From Mycobacterium spongiae (GTDB taxonomy: Bacteria; Actinomycetota; Actinomycetes; Mycobacteriales; Mycobacteriaceae), in NCBI RefSeq assembly GCF_018278905.1, contig NZ_CP046600.1, forward strand, positions 4,526,001 to 4,590,000: 64,000 nt of DNA, given 5' to 3'. The translations under genes and the position numbers were made by a program. Shown piece by piece: positions 26,265 to 35,912 of the stretch. Position 1 is the first letter of the stretch; the number at the start of each line of letters is the position of its first letter. Below the pieces are notes generated by a model, which saw only the letters and a program-made list of their open reading frames with translations, searched no databases and had not been told where the DNA came from.

Positions 26265-28349
26265 GTGAACGACACCGAGCTGTGTTCGCGGGTGGGGTCG
26301 CGCTTTGGGCCCTATCAATTGCTGGGGCTGATTGGCCGCGGCGGAATGGGAGAAGTTTACGAGGCCGAGGACACCCGCAAGCACCGGATGGTGGCACTGA
26401 AGCTGATCTCAGACCAGTGTTCAAGCAACCCAGAGTTTCGCGCGCGGATGCAACGCGAGGCAGACACCGCGGGACGACTGACAGAGCCACATATTGTGCC
26501 GATTCATGACTACGGAGAAATCGACGGGCAATTCTACGTGGAAATGCGCCTGATCGATGGCGCCTCGCTGCGCACGATGCTGACGCAATACGGTCCGCTT
26601 TCCCCAGCACGAGCAGTAGCCATCGTGCGCCAAATCGCCGCCGCGCTGGACGCCGCACACACCAGCGGCATCACCCACCGTGACGTCAAGCCGGAAAACA
26701 TCCTGGTCGCCGACAACGACTTCGCCTACCTGGTCGATTTCGGCATCGCCCGCGCCGTCACCGATCCGGGGCTGACCCAAAACGGGATGGCCGTGGGGAC
26801 CTACAATTACATGGCTCCGGAACGTTTCACCGGCGACGAGGTCACCTACCGAGCGGATATCTACGCGCTGGCCTGTGTCCTGGGTGAGTGTTTGACCGGA
26901 GCGCCGCCATACCGCGCCGACAGCGTCGAACGGTTAGTCGCCGCCCATCTGATGGAGCCTGTCCCGCGGCCGAGCACCATCCGTCCCGGCAGGATTCCAG
27001 CGACTCTGGACCAGGTGATCGCTACGGGCATGGCCAAGAACCCGGCACAGCGCTACCTGAGTGCCGGCGATCTGGCGATCGTCGCCCACGAGGCGCTCAC
27101 CACCGCGGAGCAGCGCCAGGAAGCCACCATTCTGCGGCAGGGCGACAATGCGACCCTGATGGCCCCCGTTGTCGATTCGAGCTTTGGTGGTGGCTGGACC
27201 AACCACACCGGCTCGGGTCCCTACGGCCAGAATCCGCAGACCACCGGAACCCCGCCAATGCAACCCGCCGCCGGCGACGAGACCATGGCTCGACCGGTGC
27301 CATCAGGCTCCAGCGAGTGGTCATCGAACCCCGACGCAGCTCTCCAGCTGACGCAGGCCGGCGCTGGCGGCTGGCTCAGACAGCCGGGACTGCCGTCTGG
27401 CCCGAACAGCGTCGTCTCGGCGCCCCCCACGACGTTCAACCACGCATCCCAGCCCGCACCGGCGGTACAGCCCCGCAAGAAACGAAACCGGTGGATGATT
27501 GCCGGGACTGTCGCGGCCGTCGTTGTCGCGCTGGTCGGCGTCACCGCGTTCGTGGTCACAAAGCCCAAAGACCCATCGACGCCGCAGGGACAAACCGTGC
27601 TGCCGTTCTCCGGCCTGAAGTTCCGCCTCTCCCCGGGCGGGGTGGCGGTGGACAGCGGCGGCACCCTCTACGTCACCAGTCAGAGCATGTACGGCCGGGT
27701 GGTGGCGTTGGCAGCAGGGTCGAACACGCCGACAGTGAAGCCGTTCAGTGGTCTGTACCAACCCCAGGGCGTGGCTGTGGACGCATCCGGCGCGTTGTAC
27801 GTCACCGATTTCAACAACCGGGTGGTGAAGTTACCGGCCGGCTCGAACAACCAAGCTGAGCTGCCGTTCAGCGGCCTCAACTACCCGGAAGGTCTCGTCG
27901 TGGATGCCCAGGGCACCGTGTATGTCGCTGACCGGGGCAACAACCGGGTGGTGAAGTTGGCAGCCGGGTCGACCCGCCAGACGGTGCTGCCGTTCAACGG
28001 CCTCAAACACCCCGACGGGGTGGCCGTGGACGGCTACGGCAACGTCTACGTGACCGATACCGACAACAGTAGGGTGCTGAAACTGGACGCCGGGACTCAC
28101 AGTCAGACCGTGCTACCTATCACCGGCCTCGCGGCACCGTGGGGCATTACTGTGGACGACGACGGCAACATCTACGTCACCGGCCACGACAACAACTCGG
28201 TGGTCAAGTTGGCGCCCGGGGCGTTGGCCGCGACCGAACTGCCGTTCACCGGCCTCAATACTCCGCTGTCCGTTGCCGTCGACAAGGACGGCACCGTCTA
28301 CGTCGCCGACCGCGGCAATGGCAGGGTGCTGAAACTTGCACAAAGCTGA
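26265..28349 (+). CDS. PknD-like membrane Ser/Thr kinase with NHL beta-propeller (copy A)
   Basis: The 694-residue receptor kinase starts at GTG 26265 behind GGGAGG. The kinase domain (about 15-280) has glycine loop GRGGMGEV, Lys46 (VALKLI), HRDVKPEN with Asp140, and DFG with Asp158. A Pro/Gly-rich juxtamembrane linker precedes one transmembrane segment ([20 protein letters not shown], near residue 405). The C-terminal extracytoplasmic part (about 430-694) is a six-bladed NHL propeller of repeats such as [20 protein letters not shown]. The activation loop reads TQNGMAVGT where the copy at 29756 reads TQTGTAVGT. Two of the threonines known to be phosphorylated in M. tuberculosis PknD are thus replaced (Asn173, Met175); Thr171 and Thr179 remain. 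Its regulation may therefore differ. Confidence 0.9.
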   Translation: MNDTELCSRVGSRFGPYQLLGLIGRGGMGEVYEAEDTRKHRMVALKLISDQCSSNPEFRARMQREADTAGRLTEPHIVPIHDYGEIDGQFYVEMRLIDGASLRTMLTQYGPLSPARAVAIVRQIAAALDAAHTSGITHRDVKPENILVADNDFAYLVDFGIARAVTDPGLTQNGMAVGTYNYMAPERFTGDEVTYRADIYALACVLGECLTGAPPYRADSVERLVAAHLMEPVPRPSTIRPGRIPATLDQVIATGMAKNPAQRYLSAGDLAIVAHEALTTAEQRQEATILRQGDNATLMAPVVDSSFGGGWTNHTGSGPYGQNPQTTGTPPMQPAAGDETMARPVPSGSSEWSSNPDAALQLTQAGAGGWLRQPGLPSGPNSVVSAPPTTFNHASQPAPAVQPRKKRNRWMIAGTVAAVVVALVGVTAFVVTKPKDPSTPQGQTVLPFSGLKFRLSPGGVAVDSGGTLYVTSQSMYGRVVALAAGSNTPTVKPFSGLYQPQGVAVDASGALYVTDFNNRVVKLPAGSNNQAELPFSGLNYPEGLVVDAQGTVYVADRGNNRVVKLAAGSTRQTVLPFNGLKHPDGVAVDGYGNVYVTDTDNSRVLKLDAGTHSQTVLPITGLAAPWGITVDDDGNIYVTGHDNNSVVKLAPGALAATELPFTGLNTPLSVAVDKDGTVYVADRGNGRVLKLAQS

Positions 28350-28432
28350 TTTGACTGGCGCGTCAGCGGCACCGGTCTGGCGCCGGGCCATTTACACGCC
28401 GTCGGCGGCAGGCACTACACATTCCCCCACCG

Positions 28433-28465
28433 GTTCCCTATGCGTTCCCTATGCGTTCCCTACCG
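28433..28465. promoter_or_regulatory. 11-bp direct-repeat array (pho-box-like) upstream of pstS2
   Basis: Three contiguous 11-mers occur: GTTCCCTATGC (28433), GTTCCCTATGC (28444) and GTTCCCTACCG (28455), 54 bp upstream of the pstS2 GTG. The same unit and flank (ATTCCCCCACC) occur at 24135-24205, so the array was copied with the pstS-pknD duplication. It is a likely binding site for the phosphate response regulator; this is inferred from the 11-bp Pho-box geometry. Confidence 0.5.
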
Positions 28466-28518
28466 CGATCGTCGGCGCGGACGCAATGGGCGCTGCGCGC
28501 AGGCTAGGATTTCGTCGT

Positions 28519-29628
28519 GTGAAGTTCACTCGATCTCGCGCGGCACTGAGCCTGCTGAGCGCCGGCACCCTGGTATTAGCGGCATGCGGCGGCGGCACCG
28601 ACACCTCATCATCTGAAACAACCGGTTCGTCATCGGTGGATTGCGGTGGCAAAAAGGAATTGCATGCCAGTGGATCAACCGCGCAAGAAAATGCCATGGA
28701 ACAGTTCGTCTATGCCTACGTCCGGTCATGCCCGGGTTACACGTTGGACTACAACGCAAACGGTTCCGGCGCCGGAGCGACGCAGTTTCTCAATAACGAA
28801 ACCGATTTCGCGGGTTCCGACGTTCCGTTGGATCCCACGAACGGACAGACGGACCGAGCCGCGGCGCGCTGCGGCTCCCCGGCGTGGAACTTGCCGACGG
28901 TGTTCGGCCCCATCGCTGTCACCTACAACATCAAGGGCGTAGGCACGCTGAATCTTGACGGACTCACCACCGCCAAGATCTTCAACGGCACCATCACCGC
29001 ATGGGACGACCCGGCGATCCGGGCGCTCAACCCGGGCACCAACCTCCCTGCAACACCCATCAATGTCATCTTCCGCAGCGACAAGTCGGGTACATCGGCC
29101 AACTTCCAGCGCTACCTCGACGTCGCATCCGACTGGGCGTGGGGCAAAGGCGTCAGCGAAACGTTCAACGGGGGTGTCGGTGTCGGCGCCAACGGGAACA
29201 ACGGCACCTCGGCCTTGCTGCAGTCGACGGACGGATCCATCACCTACAACGAGTGGTCGTTCGCGGTGGGCAAGCGGTTGAACATCGTCCAGATCATTAC
29301 GTCAGCCGGTCCGGATCCGGTGGCCATCACGACAGAGTCGGTCGGCAAGACGATTGCCGGAGCGACGGTAAGCGGGAAGGGCAACGACCTGGTTTTAGAC
29401 ACGTCGTCGTTTTATACCCCCACCGAGCCCGGCGCCTATCCGATCGTGCTGGCGACCTATGAGATCGTCTGTTCGAAGTACCCGGATTCCGCGACCGGTA
29501 CCGCGGTAAAGGCGTTTATGCAGGCCGCAATTGGTCCGGGCCAAGAGGGCCTTGACCAGTATGGCTCCATCCCGCTGCCCAAGTCTTTCCAGTCGAAGTT
29601 GGCAACTGCGGTGAACGCTATCTCTTAA
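28519..29628 (+). CDS. pstS2: phosphate-binding lipoprotein PstS2 (copy B)
   Basis: The 369-residue lipoprotein has signal [20 protein letters not shown] and lipobox LAAC. Mature words include [57 protein letters not shown] and [19 protein letters not shown]. It matches the remembered M. tuberculosis PstS2 closely, so this is the probable ortholog and copy A the diverged duplicate. GTG 28519 is chosen by alignment with copy A and with that protein; an ATG at 28486 ([10 protein letters not shown]) is an in-frame alternative. It binds phosphate outside the membrane and lies directly upstream of pknD. Confidence 0.92.
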   Translation: MKFTRSRAALSLLSAGTLVLAACGGGTDTSSSETTGSSSVDCGGKKELHASGSTAQENAMEQFVYAYVRSCPGYTLDYNANGSGAGATQFLNNETDFAGSDVPLDPTNGQTDRAAARCGSPAWNLPTVFGPIAVTYNIKGVGTLNLDGLTTAKIFNGTITAWDDPAIRALNPGTNLPATPINVIFRSDKSGTSANFQRYLDVASDWAWGKGVSETFNGGVGVGANGNNGTSALLQSTDGSITYNEWSFAVGKRLNIVQIITSAGPDPVAITTESVGKTIAGATVSGKGNDLVLDTSSFYTPTEPGAYPIVLATYEIVCSKYPDSATGTAVKAFMQAAIGPGQEGLDQYGSIPLPKSFQSKLATAVNAIS

Positions 29629-29685
29629 TCACACAAGGAATTCTTGGTCACACAGGGAATTCTTGGTCACACAGGGAAAACCACA
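29629..29685 (+). repeat. 19-bp tandem repeat before pknD
   Basis: TCACACAAGGAATTCTTGG (29629), TCACACAGGGAATTCTTGG (29648) and a third, degenerating unit from 29667 follow the pstS2 stop directly. Each unit contains the palindrome AAGAATTC/GAATTCTT. It lies in the 127-bp pstS2-pknD spacer. It could form an RNA hairpin or be a simple slippage repeat. Confidence 0.7.
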
Positions 29686-29755
29686 CAAGGAGACCGACAC
29701 GCAAACGAAAGACTCGACCACATAAGGGCCTCGATCAAACGAAGGGAACTCGACG

Positions 29756-31777
29756 GTGAGCGATGCCGATTCGCAGGCAGGGTCGCGATTTGGGCCGTAT
29801 CGGCTAATCCGGCTGCTAGGCCAGGGCGGGATGGGCGAAGTCTATGAGGCCGAGGACACCCGCAAGCAACGCGTCGTGGCCCTGAAACTGATTTCGCCGC
29901 GGTACTCCGACGATGCGGTGTTTCGCGCGCGAATGCAGCGCGAAGCCGACACTGCAGGGCGGCTGACCGAACCACACATCGTGCCGATCCACGACTACGG
30001 CGAGATCGATGGCCAGTTCTTCGTGGAGATGCGCATGATCGAGGGGGTCTCGCTGCGCACCCTATTGACGCAGTACGGTCCGCTGACCCCAGCTCGCGCG
30101 GTGGCCATCGTCAGGCAGGTCGCTGCGGCGCTGGATGCCGCGCATTCGAATGGGGTGACACACCGCGACGTCAAGCCGGCAAACATCATTGTCACCGGGA
30201 ACGACTTTGCCTATCTGGTGGATTTCGGCATCGCCCGCGCTGCCAGCGACCCGGGGCTGACCCAGACAGGTACGGCGGTAGGAACCTACAACTACATGGC
30301 CCCGGAGCGGTTCACTGGCAATGAGGTCACCTATCGCGCTGATATCTATGCGTTGGCGTGCGTGCTCGGTGAGTGTTTGACTGGGGCGCCTCCGTATCGG
30401 GCTGACAGTGTCGAACGATTGATCGCTGCTCATCTGATGGAGCCTGCCCCGCAGCCCAGCCAGCTACGACCCGGACGAGTCCCGCCCGCCCTTGATCAGG
30501 TGATCGCCAAAGGCATGGCCAAGAACCCGGACGAGCGTTACGTCAGCGCCGGTGATCTGGCTATCGCCGCACACGACGCGCTCACCGCATCCGACCAGCA
30601 CCAGGCCACTACGATTCTGCGCCAAGGTGACAATGCGACCCTGCTGGCCAACCCGACGAATCCGGTCTCGATGGCTCCTGGCTCCGGCAGCACCGGCGCG
30701 GGCGGCGACCCGCAGCCCCCCGGCACCGGGTCATGGTCTCCGGGCGACTCCGAGACAATGGCCCGACCAGTACCCGCGGCCAGCCCCAGCGGAAGCCGGC
30801 CCAACCCAACCGGGCACTCGCTCTCCGGAAGCCAGGCGGGGATGCCCGCGTCCAACCCGAATCCCGACGCGTCTGCGGCCACTGCCGGACGCGCGGCGGC
30901 GCTGACGCGCGACAAACGGAAGTTATGGGCCATGATCGGCGCGGCCGTCGTCGTGGTCGTGGCGATTGTGGCCGCGGCCGGCTATGTGATGTTACGGCCC
31001 TCCTCGAACCAAGCGTCCGGGCAGACCGTGTTGCCGTTTAAGGGGATCAACTTCCGGCTCTCCCCCAGCGGAGTCGCGGTGGACAGCGCCGGCAGTGTTT
31101 TCGTCACCAGTGAGGGCATGTACGGCCGGGTGGTGAAGTTGGCTGCCGGCTCCAGCGCTTCGACGGTCTTGCCCTTTAGCGGTCTCTACCAGCCCCAGGG
31201 TTTGGCGGTCGACGGCGCCGACACCGTCTACGTCACCGATTTCAATAACCGCGTGGTGAAGTTGGCGGCGGGGTCGACCAAGCAGACCGTGCTCCCGTTC
31301 GACGGCCTCAATTATCCGGAGGGGCTAGCCGTGGATACCCAGGGTGCGGTGTATGTCGCCGACCGGGGCAATGACAGAGTGGTGAAGCTAGCGGCCGGGT
31401 CCAAGACTCAGACCGTGCTGGCGTTCGACGGCCTCAAGAATCCGGATGGGGTCGCGGTGGACAAAGCCGGCAATGTCTATGTCACCGACACCGACAACAA
31501 CAGGGTGGTCAAGCTTGAGATCGAGTCGAACAACCAGGTCGTGTTGCCGTTCACCGAAATCACTGCGCCATGGGGTATCGCGGTCGATGAGGCCGGCACC
31601 GTGTATGTCACCGAACACAACGAGAATCGCGTGGTCAAACTGGTGGCGGGATCGACCAGCTCGACGGTGCTGCCGCTCACGGGCCTCAACACACCGCTAG
31701 CGGTGGCGGTGGACCAGGCCGGGACTGTCTACGTCGCCGACCGCGGCAACGACCGGGTCGTGAAGCTCACACCCTGA
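29756..31777 (+). CDS. pknD: receptor-type Ser/Thr protein kinase PknD
   Basis: The 673-residue product has kinase motifs GQGGMGEV, Lys44, HRDVKPAN with Asp138, and DFG. The activation loop TQTGTAVGT carries threonines at 169, 171 and 173. A linker rich in Pro, Ser and Gly leads to one transmembrane segment (MIGAAVVVVVAIVAAAGYVM, near residue 395). The sensor is a six-bladed NHL propeller of about 40-residue repeats ([20 protein letters not shown] and similar). Sequence, length and pairing with pstS2 match M. tuberculosis PknD. It is thought to sense extracellular signals, possibly phosphate-related given the neighbours. It converges on the second permease operon with only 25 bp between the stops. 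Confidence 0.95.
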   Translation: MSDADSQAGSRFGPYRLIRLLGQGGMGEVYEAEDTRKQRVVALKLISPRYSDDAVFRARMQREADTAGRLTEPHIVPIHDYGEIDGQFFVEMRMIEGVSLRTLLTQYGPLTPARAVAIVRQVAAALDAAHSNGVTHRDVKPANIIVTGNDFAYLVDFGIARAASDPGLTQTGTAVGTYNYMAPERFTGNEVTYRADIYALACVLGECLTGAPPYRADSVERLIAAHLMEPAPQPSQLRPGRVPPALDQVIAKGMAKNPDERYVSAGDLAIAAHDALTASDQHQATTILRQGDNATLLANPTNPVSMAPGSGSTGAGGDPQPPGTGSWSPGDSETMARPVPAASPSGSRPNPTGHSLSGSQAGMPASNPNPDASAATAGRAAALTRDKRKLWAMIGAAVVVVVAIVAAAGYVMLRPSSNQASGQTVLPFKGINFRLSPSGVAVDSAGSVFVTSEGMYGRVVKLAAGSSASTVLPFSGLYQPQGLAVDGADTVYVTDFNNRVVKLAAGSTKQTVLPFDGLNYPEGLAVDTQGAVYVADRGNDRVVKLAAGSKTQTVLAFDGLKNPDGVAVDKAGNVYVTDTDNNRVVKLEIESNNQVVLPFTEITAPWGIAVDEAGTVYVTEHNENRVVKLVAGSTSSTVLPLTGLNTPLAVAVDQAGTVYVADRGNDRVVKLTP

Positions 31778-31802
31778 TCGCCGGTTCTCCCCCGGGTTCC
31801 GG

Positions 31803-32705
31803 TCAGCGCCGGCGGGTTGCCACAAACCGGATCGCCGCCGCCGTCAGGTTGATCACGGCCACGATGATGATCAGGGTCAGTGCGGCACCCCAGACGCGCA
31901 GGAAACCTGCGCGTTCGGGATTGGTGAGTTCGGTGTAGATCAGCAGCGGCAAGGATGCCATGTTGCCGTGGAAGATGTCGTAGTTGATCGAGCGGCTGTA
32001 CCCGACGAGCACCAGCACCGGAGCGGTCTCGCCGACGACGCGCGCAATCGACAGCAAAATTCCGGACACGATGCCCGGCGTCGCGATCGGTACGACGATC
32101 CGCACAATCGTCTTCCATTTCGGAACGCCCAGCGCGTAGCTGGCTTCGCGCAGTTCGTCCGGCACCAACCTGAGCATCTCCTCGGTGGACCGCACGACCA
32201 CCGGCAGCATCAGCAGGACTAATGCCAACGACACGGCAAATGCGCTCTGCTCGAATCCCAAGGTGGCGATCCACAGACTGAAAATGAACAACGCCGCAAC
32301 GATCGAGGGCACGCCGGCGAGCACATCAACCATGAAGGTCGTCAGCCGGGCCATCCGGCCGGTGCCGTATTCCACCAGATACACCGCCGCCATCAAGCCC
32401 AGCGGTACCGCCAGCAGAGCCGCTATTCCGGCCTGTACCAGCGTCCCGTAGAGCGCGTGGTACGCCCCCCCGGCGAACTCTTCGGGCAGCACGCCGCGCA
32501 GGGAGTAGGTCCACCAACCCGATCGGGTGACGGCGAACCAGCCTCGTTCGACCACAACCCCCAGCAGCCAGATCAGCGGTACCAATGCGACTGCGAACGA
32601 GGCGAAGAAAAGCACTGTCGCGACATAGTTCTTGATCCGTCGTCCGACCCCGACCGGGCGGAACACCGCCGCCTTGACCGGTCGGTTGAGTGCGTCAGAG
32701 ATCAT
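31803..32705 (-). CDS. pstA1: phosphate ABC transporter permease PstA
   Basis: The 300-residue permease has six predicted membrane spans. It contains RSGWWTYSLRGVLPEEFAGG, VLAGVPSIVAALFIFSLWIA, the EAA loop LREASYALGVPKWKTIVRIV and SIARVVGETAPVLVLVGYS. It matches PstA1 of M. tuberculosis by memory and is last in the operon pstS3-pstC2-pstA1, 7 bp after pstC2. There is no ATPase in this operon; PstB at 23243 is the only candidate here. Confidence 0.92.
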   Translation of the reverse strand: MISDALNRPVKAAVFRPVGVGRRIKNYVATVLFFASFAVALVPLIWLLGVVVERGWFAVTRSGWWTYSLRGVLPEEFAGGAYHALYGTLVQAGIAALLAVPLGLMAAVYLVEYGTGRMARLTTFMVDVLAGVPSIVAALFIFSLWIATLGFEQSAFAVSLALVLLMLPVVVRSTEEMLRLVPDELREASYALGVPKWKTIVRIVVPIATPGIVSGILLSIARVVGETAPVLVLVGYSRSINYDIFHGNMASLPLLIYTELTNPERAGFLRVWGAALTLIIIVAVINLTAAAIRFVATRRR

Positions 32706-32712
32706 CGGTCGC

Positions 32713-33687
32713 TCATCCGTTGACTCTGCCCCCGGCGACCGCGCGAGCGGCGACGTTGACCAAGAACGTCAAGATGAACAGGGCAAATCCCGCCGAGATG
32801 TAGGCACCCGTCGGTAATGGCTCACTGAATTCGGACGCCGCGGAAGCGATCTTGGAAGCAAACGTGTAACCGCCGTCGAACAGCGACCAGCTGCCCGGTT
32901 TGGCGGCCGCGCGCAAGATGATCAGCACCGCGACGGTTTCGCCCAGAGCCCGGCCCAAACCCAGCATCGATGCCGCGATGACCCCGCTGCGACCGAACGG
33001 CAACACGGTCATCCGGATCACTTCCCACTTCGTCGCACCCAGCGCCTGCGCTGCTTCGATCTGGATACGCGGGGTCTGGCGGAACACTTCTCGCGATACC
33101 GATGTGACGATCGGCAAGATCATGACCGAGAGCACGACACCCGCGGTAAAGATCGTGCCTCCGCCGGCCAACGAGACGTTGCCCCGCGCGAACAAGAACA
33201 GCCAGCCGAGGTTGCGATTGAGGAACCGCGCGAGCGGCTCGAGCTGCGGCGCGAGCACGAAGATGCCCCATAGTCCGAAGATGATCGACGGCACCGCGGC
33301 CAATAGGTCGACCATCGCCCCGAAGGGACGCGACAACCTCTTCGGTGCGTATTGGGTGAGGAAGACTGCGATCCCGACTGCGACCGGCACGGCCAACGCC
33401 AGGGCAAACATCGAACTCAGGACCGTGACCATGAACAGGTCGCGGATACCGAACGCTAGCTTCTCGTCGTCGGAGGTATCGAACTCGGCGCTGGTGAAGA
33501 AGTTCACGTTGTTGGCGAGCAACGCCGGGACCGCACGAACCAGCAGGAATAGCGCGATCAGCACGATGGCGATCACGATCGTCATGCCGGCAGCGGAAGC
33601 GAACATCTTGAACAGACGGTCCCCCCGGCGCGAAGCATGGGCGCCGACCGTCGTTAGCACAGGCTTGGCCAGCGAACGTCTGACCAT
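32713..33687 (-). CDS. pstC2: phosphate ABC transporter permease PstC
   Basis: The 324-residue permease has hydrophobic spans from about residue 30 ([20 protein letters not shown]). It has [32 protein letters not shown], the EAA loop [20 protein letters not shown] and [20 protein letters not shown], all PstC features. The length equals the remembered PstC2. It starts 12 bp after the pstS3 stop. It forms the channel with PstA1. Confidence 0.93.
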   Translation of the reverse strand: MVRRSLAKPVLTTVGAHASRRGDRLFKMFASAAGMTIVIAIVLIALFLLVRAVPALLANNVNFFTSAEFDTSDDEKLAFGIRDLFMVTVLSSMFALALAVPVAVGIAVFLTQYAPKRLSRPFGAMVDLLAAVPSIIFGLWGIFVLAPQLEPLARFLNRNLGWLFLFARGNVSLAGGGTIFTAGVVLSVMILPIVTSVSREVFRQTPRIQIEAAQALGATKWEVIRMTVLPFGRSGVIAASMLGLGRALGETVAVLIILRAAAKPGSWSLFDGGYTFASKIASAASEFSEPLPTGAYISAGFALFILTFLVNVAARAVAGGRVNG

Positions 33688-33699
33688 ATCGAACCCTGA

Positions 33700-34809
33700 T
33701 CAGGCGATCGCGTTGACCGCTGTCGCCAATCTCGACTTGAATTCGTCCGGAATCGGGATGTATCCGTTGTCCTCAAGACCACTTTGACCGGCACCGATGG
33801 TGCTTTGCAGGAAGGCCCTCACGGCGGTACCAACCTCCGAATCGGGATACTTCGAGCAGACGATTTCGTAGGTCGCTAGCACGATGGGATAGGAGCCGGC
33901 GCGTGTCGGCAGATAGAACGAGTTGGTGTCGAGCACCAAGTTGTTGCCCTCTCCGGCGATCTTTGCCCCGGAAATCGTCTGGCCGACCGAGTCAACGCTG
34001 ATTGACACCGGGTCCGGACCGGCCGACGTGATGATGTTGGCTACGGTCAGCCGCTGCGCCTGGGCAAATGACCACTCGTTGTAGGTAATCGACCCCTGAG
34101 TGCTCCGGACGGCCGCTGACGTGCCATCGTTGCCCTTCGCGCCCTCACCGACGCCCCCTTTGAACGATTTTCCGGCGCCTTTGCCCCACGCGCCGTCGGA
34201 GGCGGCCTCGAGGTAGCGCTGGAAGTTGTCCGTGGTCCCCGATTCGTCGCTGCGGAACACCACGTGAATCACCTCACCGGGCAGCGTGAACCCGCGGTTG
34301 AGGGCCTGGATGGCCGGATCGTTCCACTTGGTGATGGCACCGCGGAAGATCTTGGCCAGCGTGGGGCCGTCGAGATTCAACGAGTTCACAGTGCTGATGT
34401 TGTAGGTCACCGCAATGGGGCCGAAGACCACCGGCAGATTCCATGCCTGCGAACCGCAGCGCTTGCGCGCGGCCGCCGCTTCGTCCTTGCTCAGCGGCAC
34501 GTCAGAGCCGCCGAAATCGGTTTGATTGCCGTTGAATTCGCTAATACCAGCACCCGAGCCATTGGGCGTGTAGTTCAGCGTCTGACCCGGGCAGGCCTGC
34601 TCGAACGCGTTGACGAATCGAGTCATCGCATTGGCCTGGGCCGTCGATCCACTGGCCTTGATCGTCTTCTTCCCGCCGCAATTCACCTCGATCCCCGACG
34701 TGTTTGCCGCACCACTTCCGCCCGACGCGTTGTCGCTGCCGCATGCCGACAACACCAGCGCGCCAGTAGCCAAGACGCTCAGTACGGCGCCAAATCGGTT
34801 GAGCTTCAA
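33700..34809 (-). CDS. pstS3: phosphate-binding lipoprotein PstS3
   Basis: The 369-residue lipoprotein starts at TTG 34809. The signal [20 protein letters not shown] ends in lipobox LSAC. Mature motifs are [46 protein letters not shown] and [19 protein letters not shown]. It heads the pstS3-pstC2-pstA1 operon. No 11-bp repeat array like those near the pstS2 copies was found in its 200-bp upstream region. Confidence 0.93.
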   Translation of the reverse strand: MKLNRFGAVLSVLATGALVLSACGSDNASGGSGAANTSGIEVNCGGKKTIKASGSTAQANAMTRFVNAFEQACPGQTLNYTPNGSGAGISEFNGNQTDFGGSDVPLSKDEAAAARKRCGSQAWNLPVVFGPIAVTYNISTVNSLNLDGPTLAKIFRGAITKWNDPAIQALNRGFTLPGEVIHVVFRSDESGTTDNFQRYLEAASDGAWGKGAGKSFKGGVGEGAKGNDGTSAAVRSTQGSITYNEWSFAQAQRLTVANIITSAGPDPVSISVDSVGQTISGAKIAGEGNNLVLDTNSFYLPTRAGSYPIVLATYEIVCSKYPDSEVGTAVRAFLQSTIGAGQSGLEDNGYIPIPDEFKSRLATAVNAIA

Positions 34810-35015
34810 TTCAGTTCCTCACTGGGTAAAGATGAAACCTATTCGCCCGCCACCTGTAGGCCGCGGTCCGCCAACTAGCCGTTCCCGTCGCAGCCATGAG
34901 GCTACATTAACAACGTTTAACACTCGACAAACTCTGCGGCAGCTGTCCCTGAACGCGATGGCTGCACTCGGTTGGCGACCGACGGTCGTTACATTTTCCC
35001 GCCCTTGTGACAAAC

Positions 35016-35029
35016 TAGAACCTGTTACA
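35016..35029. promoter_or_regulatory. KstR-like operator
   Basis: TAGAACCTGTTACA fits the TnnAACnnGTTnnA pattern at every fixed position. It lies 67 bp upstream of the TTG of the short-chain dehydrogenase and 20 bp upstream of the alternative ATG. It is the second such box in the window, after 1062-1075. It suggests that the SDR/reductase pair belongs to the sterol regulon; not demonstrated. Confidence 0.55.
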
Positions 35030-35096
35030 GAAGTGCCGCCCACCCGAGATGGCTTCGATCGCGCCGTTTCGGCCGAAACCGAAACGAGGCCGCGCA

Positions 35097-35888
35097 TTGA
35101 TCCTCGACAGGTTCCGTCTCGACGACCAGGTCGCTGTCATAACGGGCGCCGGGCGCGGCCTGGGAGCTGCCATCGCTGTGGCGTTCGCCGAAGCAGGCGC
35201 CGACGTCGTCATCGCTTCGCGCACCCAGCCCGAACTTGACGCCGTCGCCGAGCAGGTCCGCGGCAGCGGCCGTCGAGCAGAGACCGTCGCCGCCGATCTC
35301 GCAGATCCCGAGGTGACCGCACGGCTTGCCGGCCGAGCAGTCGAGGCGTTCGGGAAACTAGACATCGTCGTGAACAACGTCGGCGGCACCATGCCGAACA
35401 CGCTGCTGACAACCTCAACCAAGGACCTCAACGACGCATTCACGTTCAATGTCGGCACCGCCCACGCGTTGACCATCGCTGCGGTGCCGCTGATGCTCGA
35501 ACACTCGGGCGCCGGCAGCGTGATCAACATCAGTTCGACGATGGGCCGGCTGGCCGCACGCGGCTTCGCCGCCTACGGCACCGCCAAGGCCGCACTGGCT
35601 CACTACACCCGGCTGGCCGCGCTGGACCTGTGCCCGCGAGTCAGGGTCAATGCCATCGCGCCGGGATCGATTGTCACCTCCGCGCTGGACGTGGTCGCCT
35701 CCAACGACGAACTGCGCGCACCGATGGAGCAGGCGACACCGCTGCGCCGTCTCGGCGATCCGGTTGACATCGCTTCTGCCGCAGTATATTTGGCCTCCCC
35801 GGCGGGCAGCTTCCTGACCGGCAAGACATTGGAAGTCGACGGCGGCCTCACGGTCCCCAATCTCGACCTACCGATCCCCGACCTGTGA
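35097..35888 (+). CDS. short-chain dehydrogenase/reductase (Rv0927c-like)
   Basis: This is a classical SDR with a Rossmann glycine motif ([12 protein letters not shown]), NNVGG in place of NNAG, Ser in [12 protein letters not shown] and the catalytic [11 protein letters not shown] (YxxxK). It ends with [17 protein letters not shown]. The cofactor is probably NAD(P)H and the substrate is unknown. TTG 35097 gives 263 residues, the remembered length of the M. tuberculosis ortholog, with GAGG upstream; ATG 35049 would add 16 residues. It is followed after 24 bp by the reductase-like gene, probably as an operon. The KstR-like box upstream hints at steroid-linked expression. Confidence 0.9.
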   Translation: MILDRFRLDDQVAVITGAGRGLGAAIAVAFAEAGADVVIASRTQPELDAVAEQVRGSGRRAETVAADLADPEVTARLAGRAVEAFGKLDIVVNNVGGTMPNTLLTTSTKDLNDAFTFNVGTAHALTIAAVPLMLEHSGAGSVINISSTMGRLAARGFAAYGTAKAALAHYTRLAALDLCPRVRVNAIAPGSIVTSALDVVASNDELRAPMEQATPLRRLGDPVDIASAAVYLASPAGSFLTGKTLEVDGGLTVPNLDLPIPDL

Positions 35889-35912
35889 ACCGCGACCACT
35901 AGGGAGCACGTC

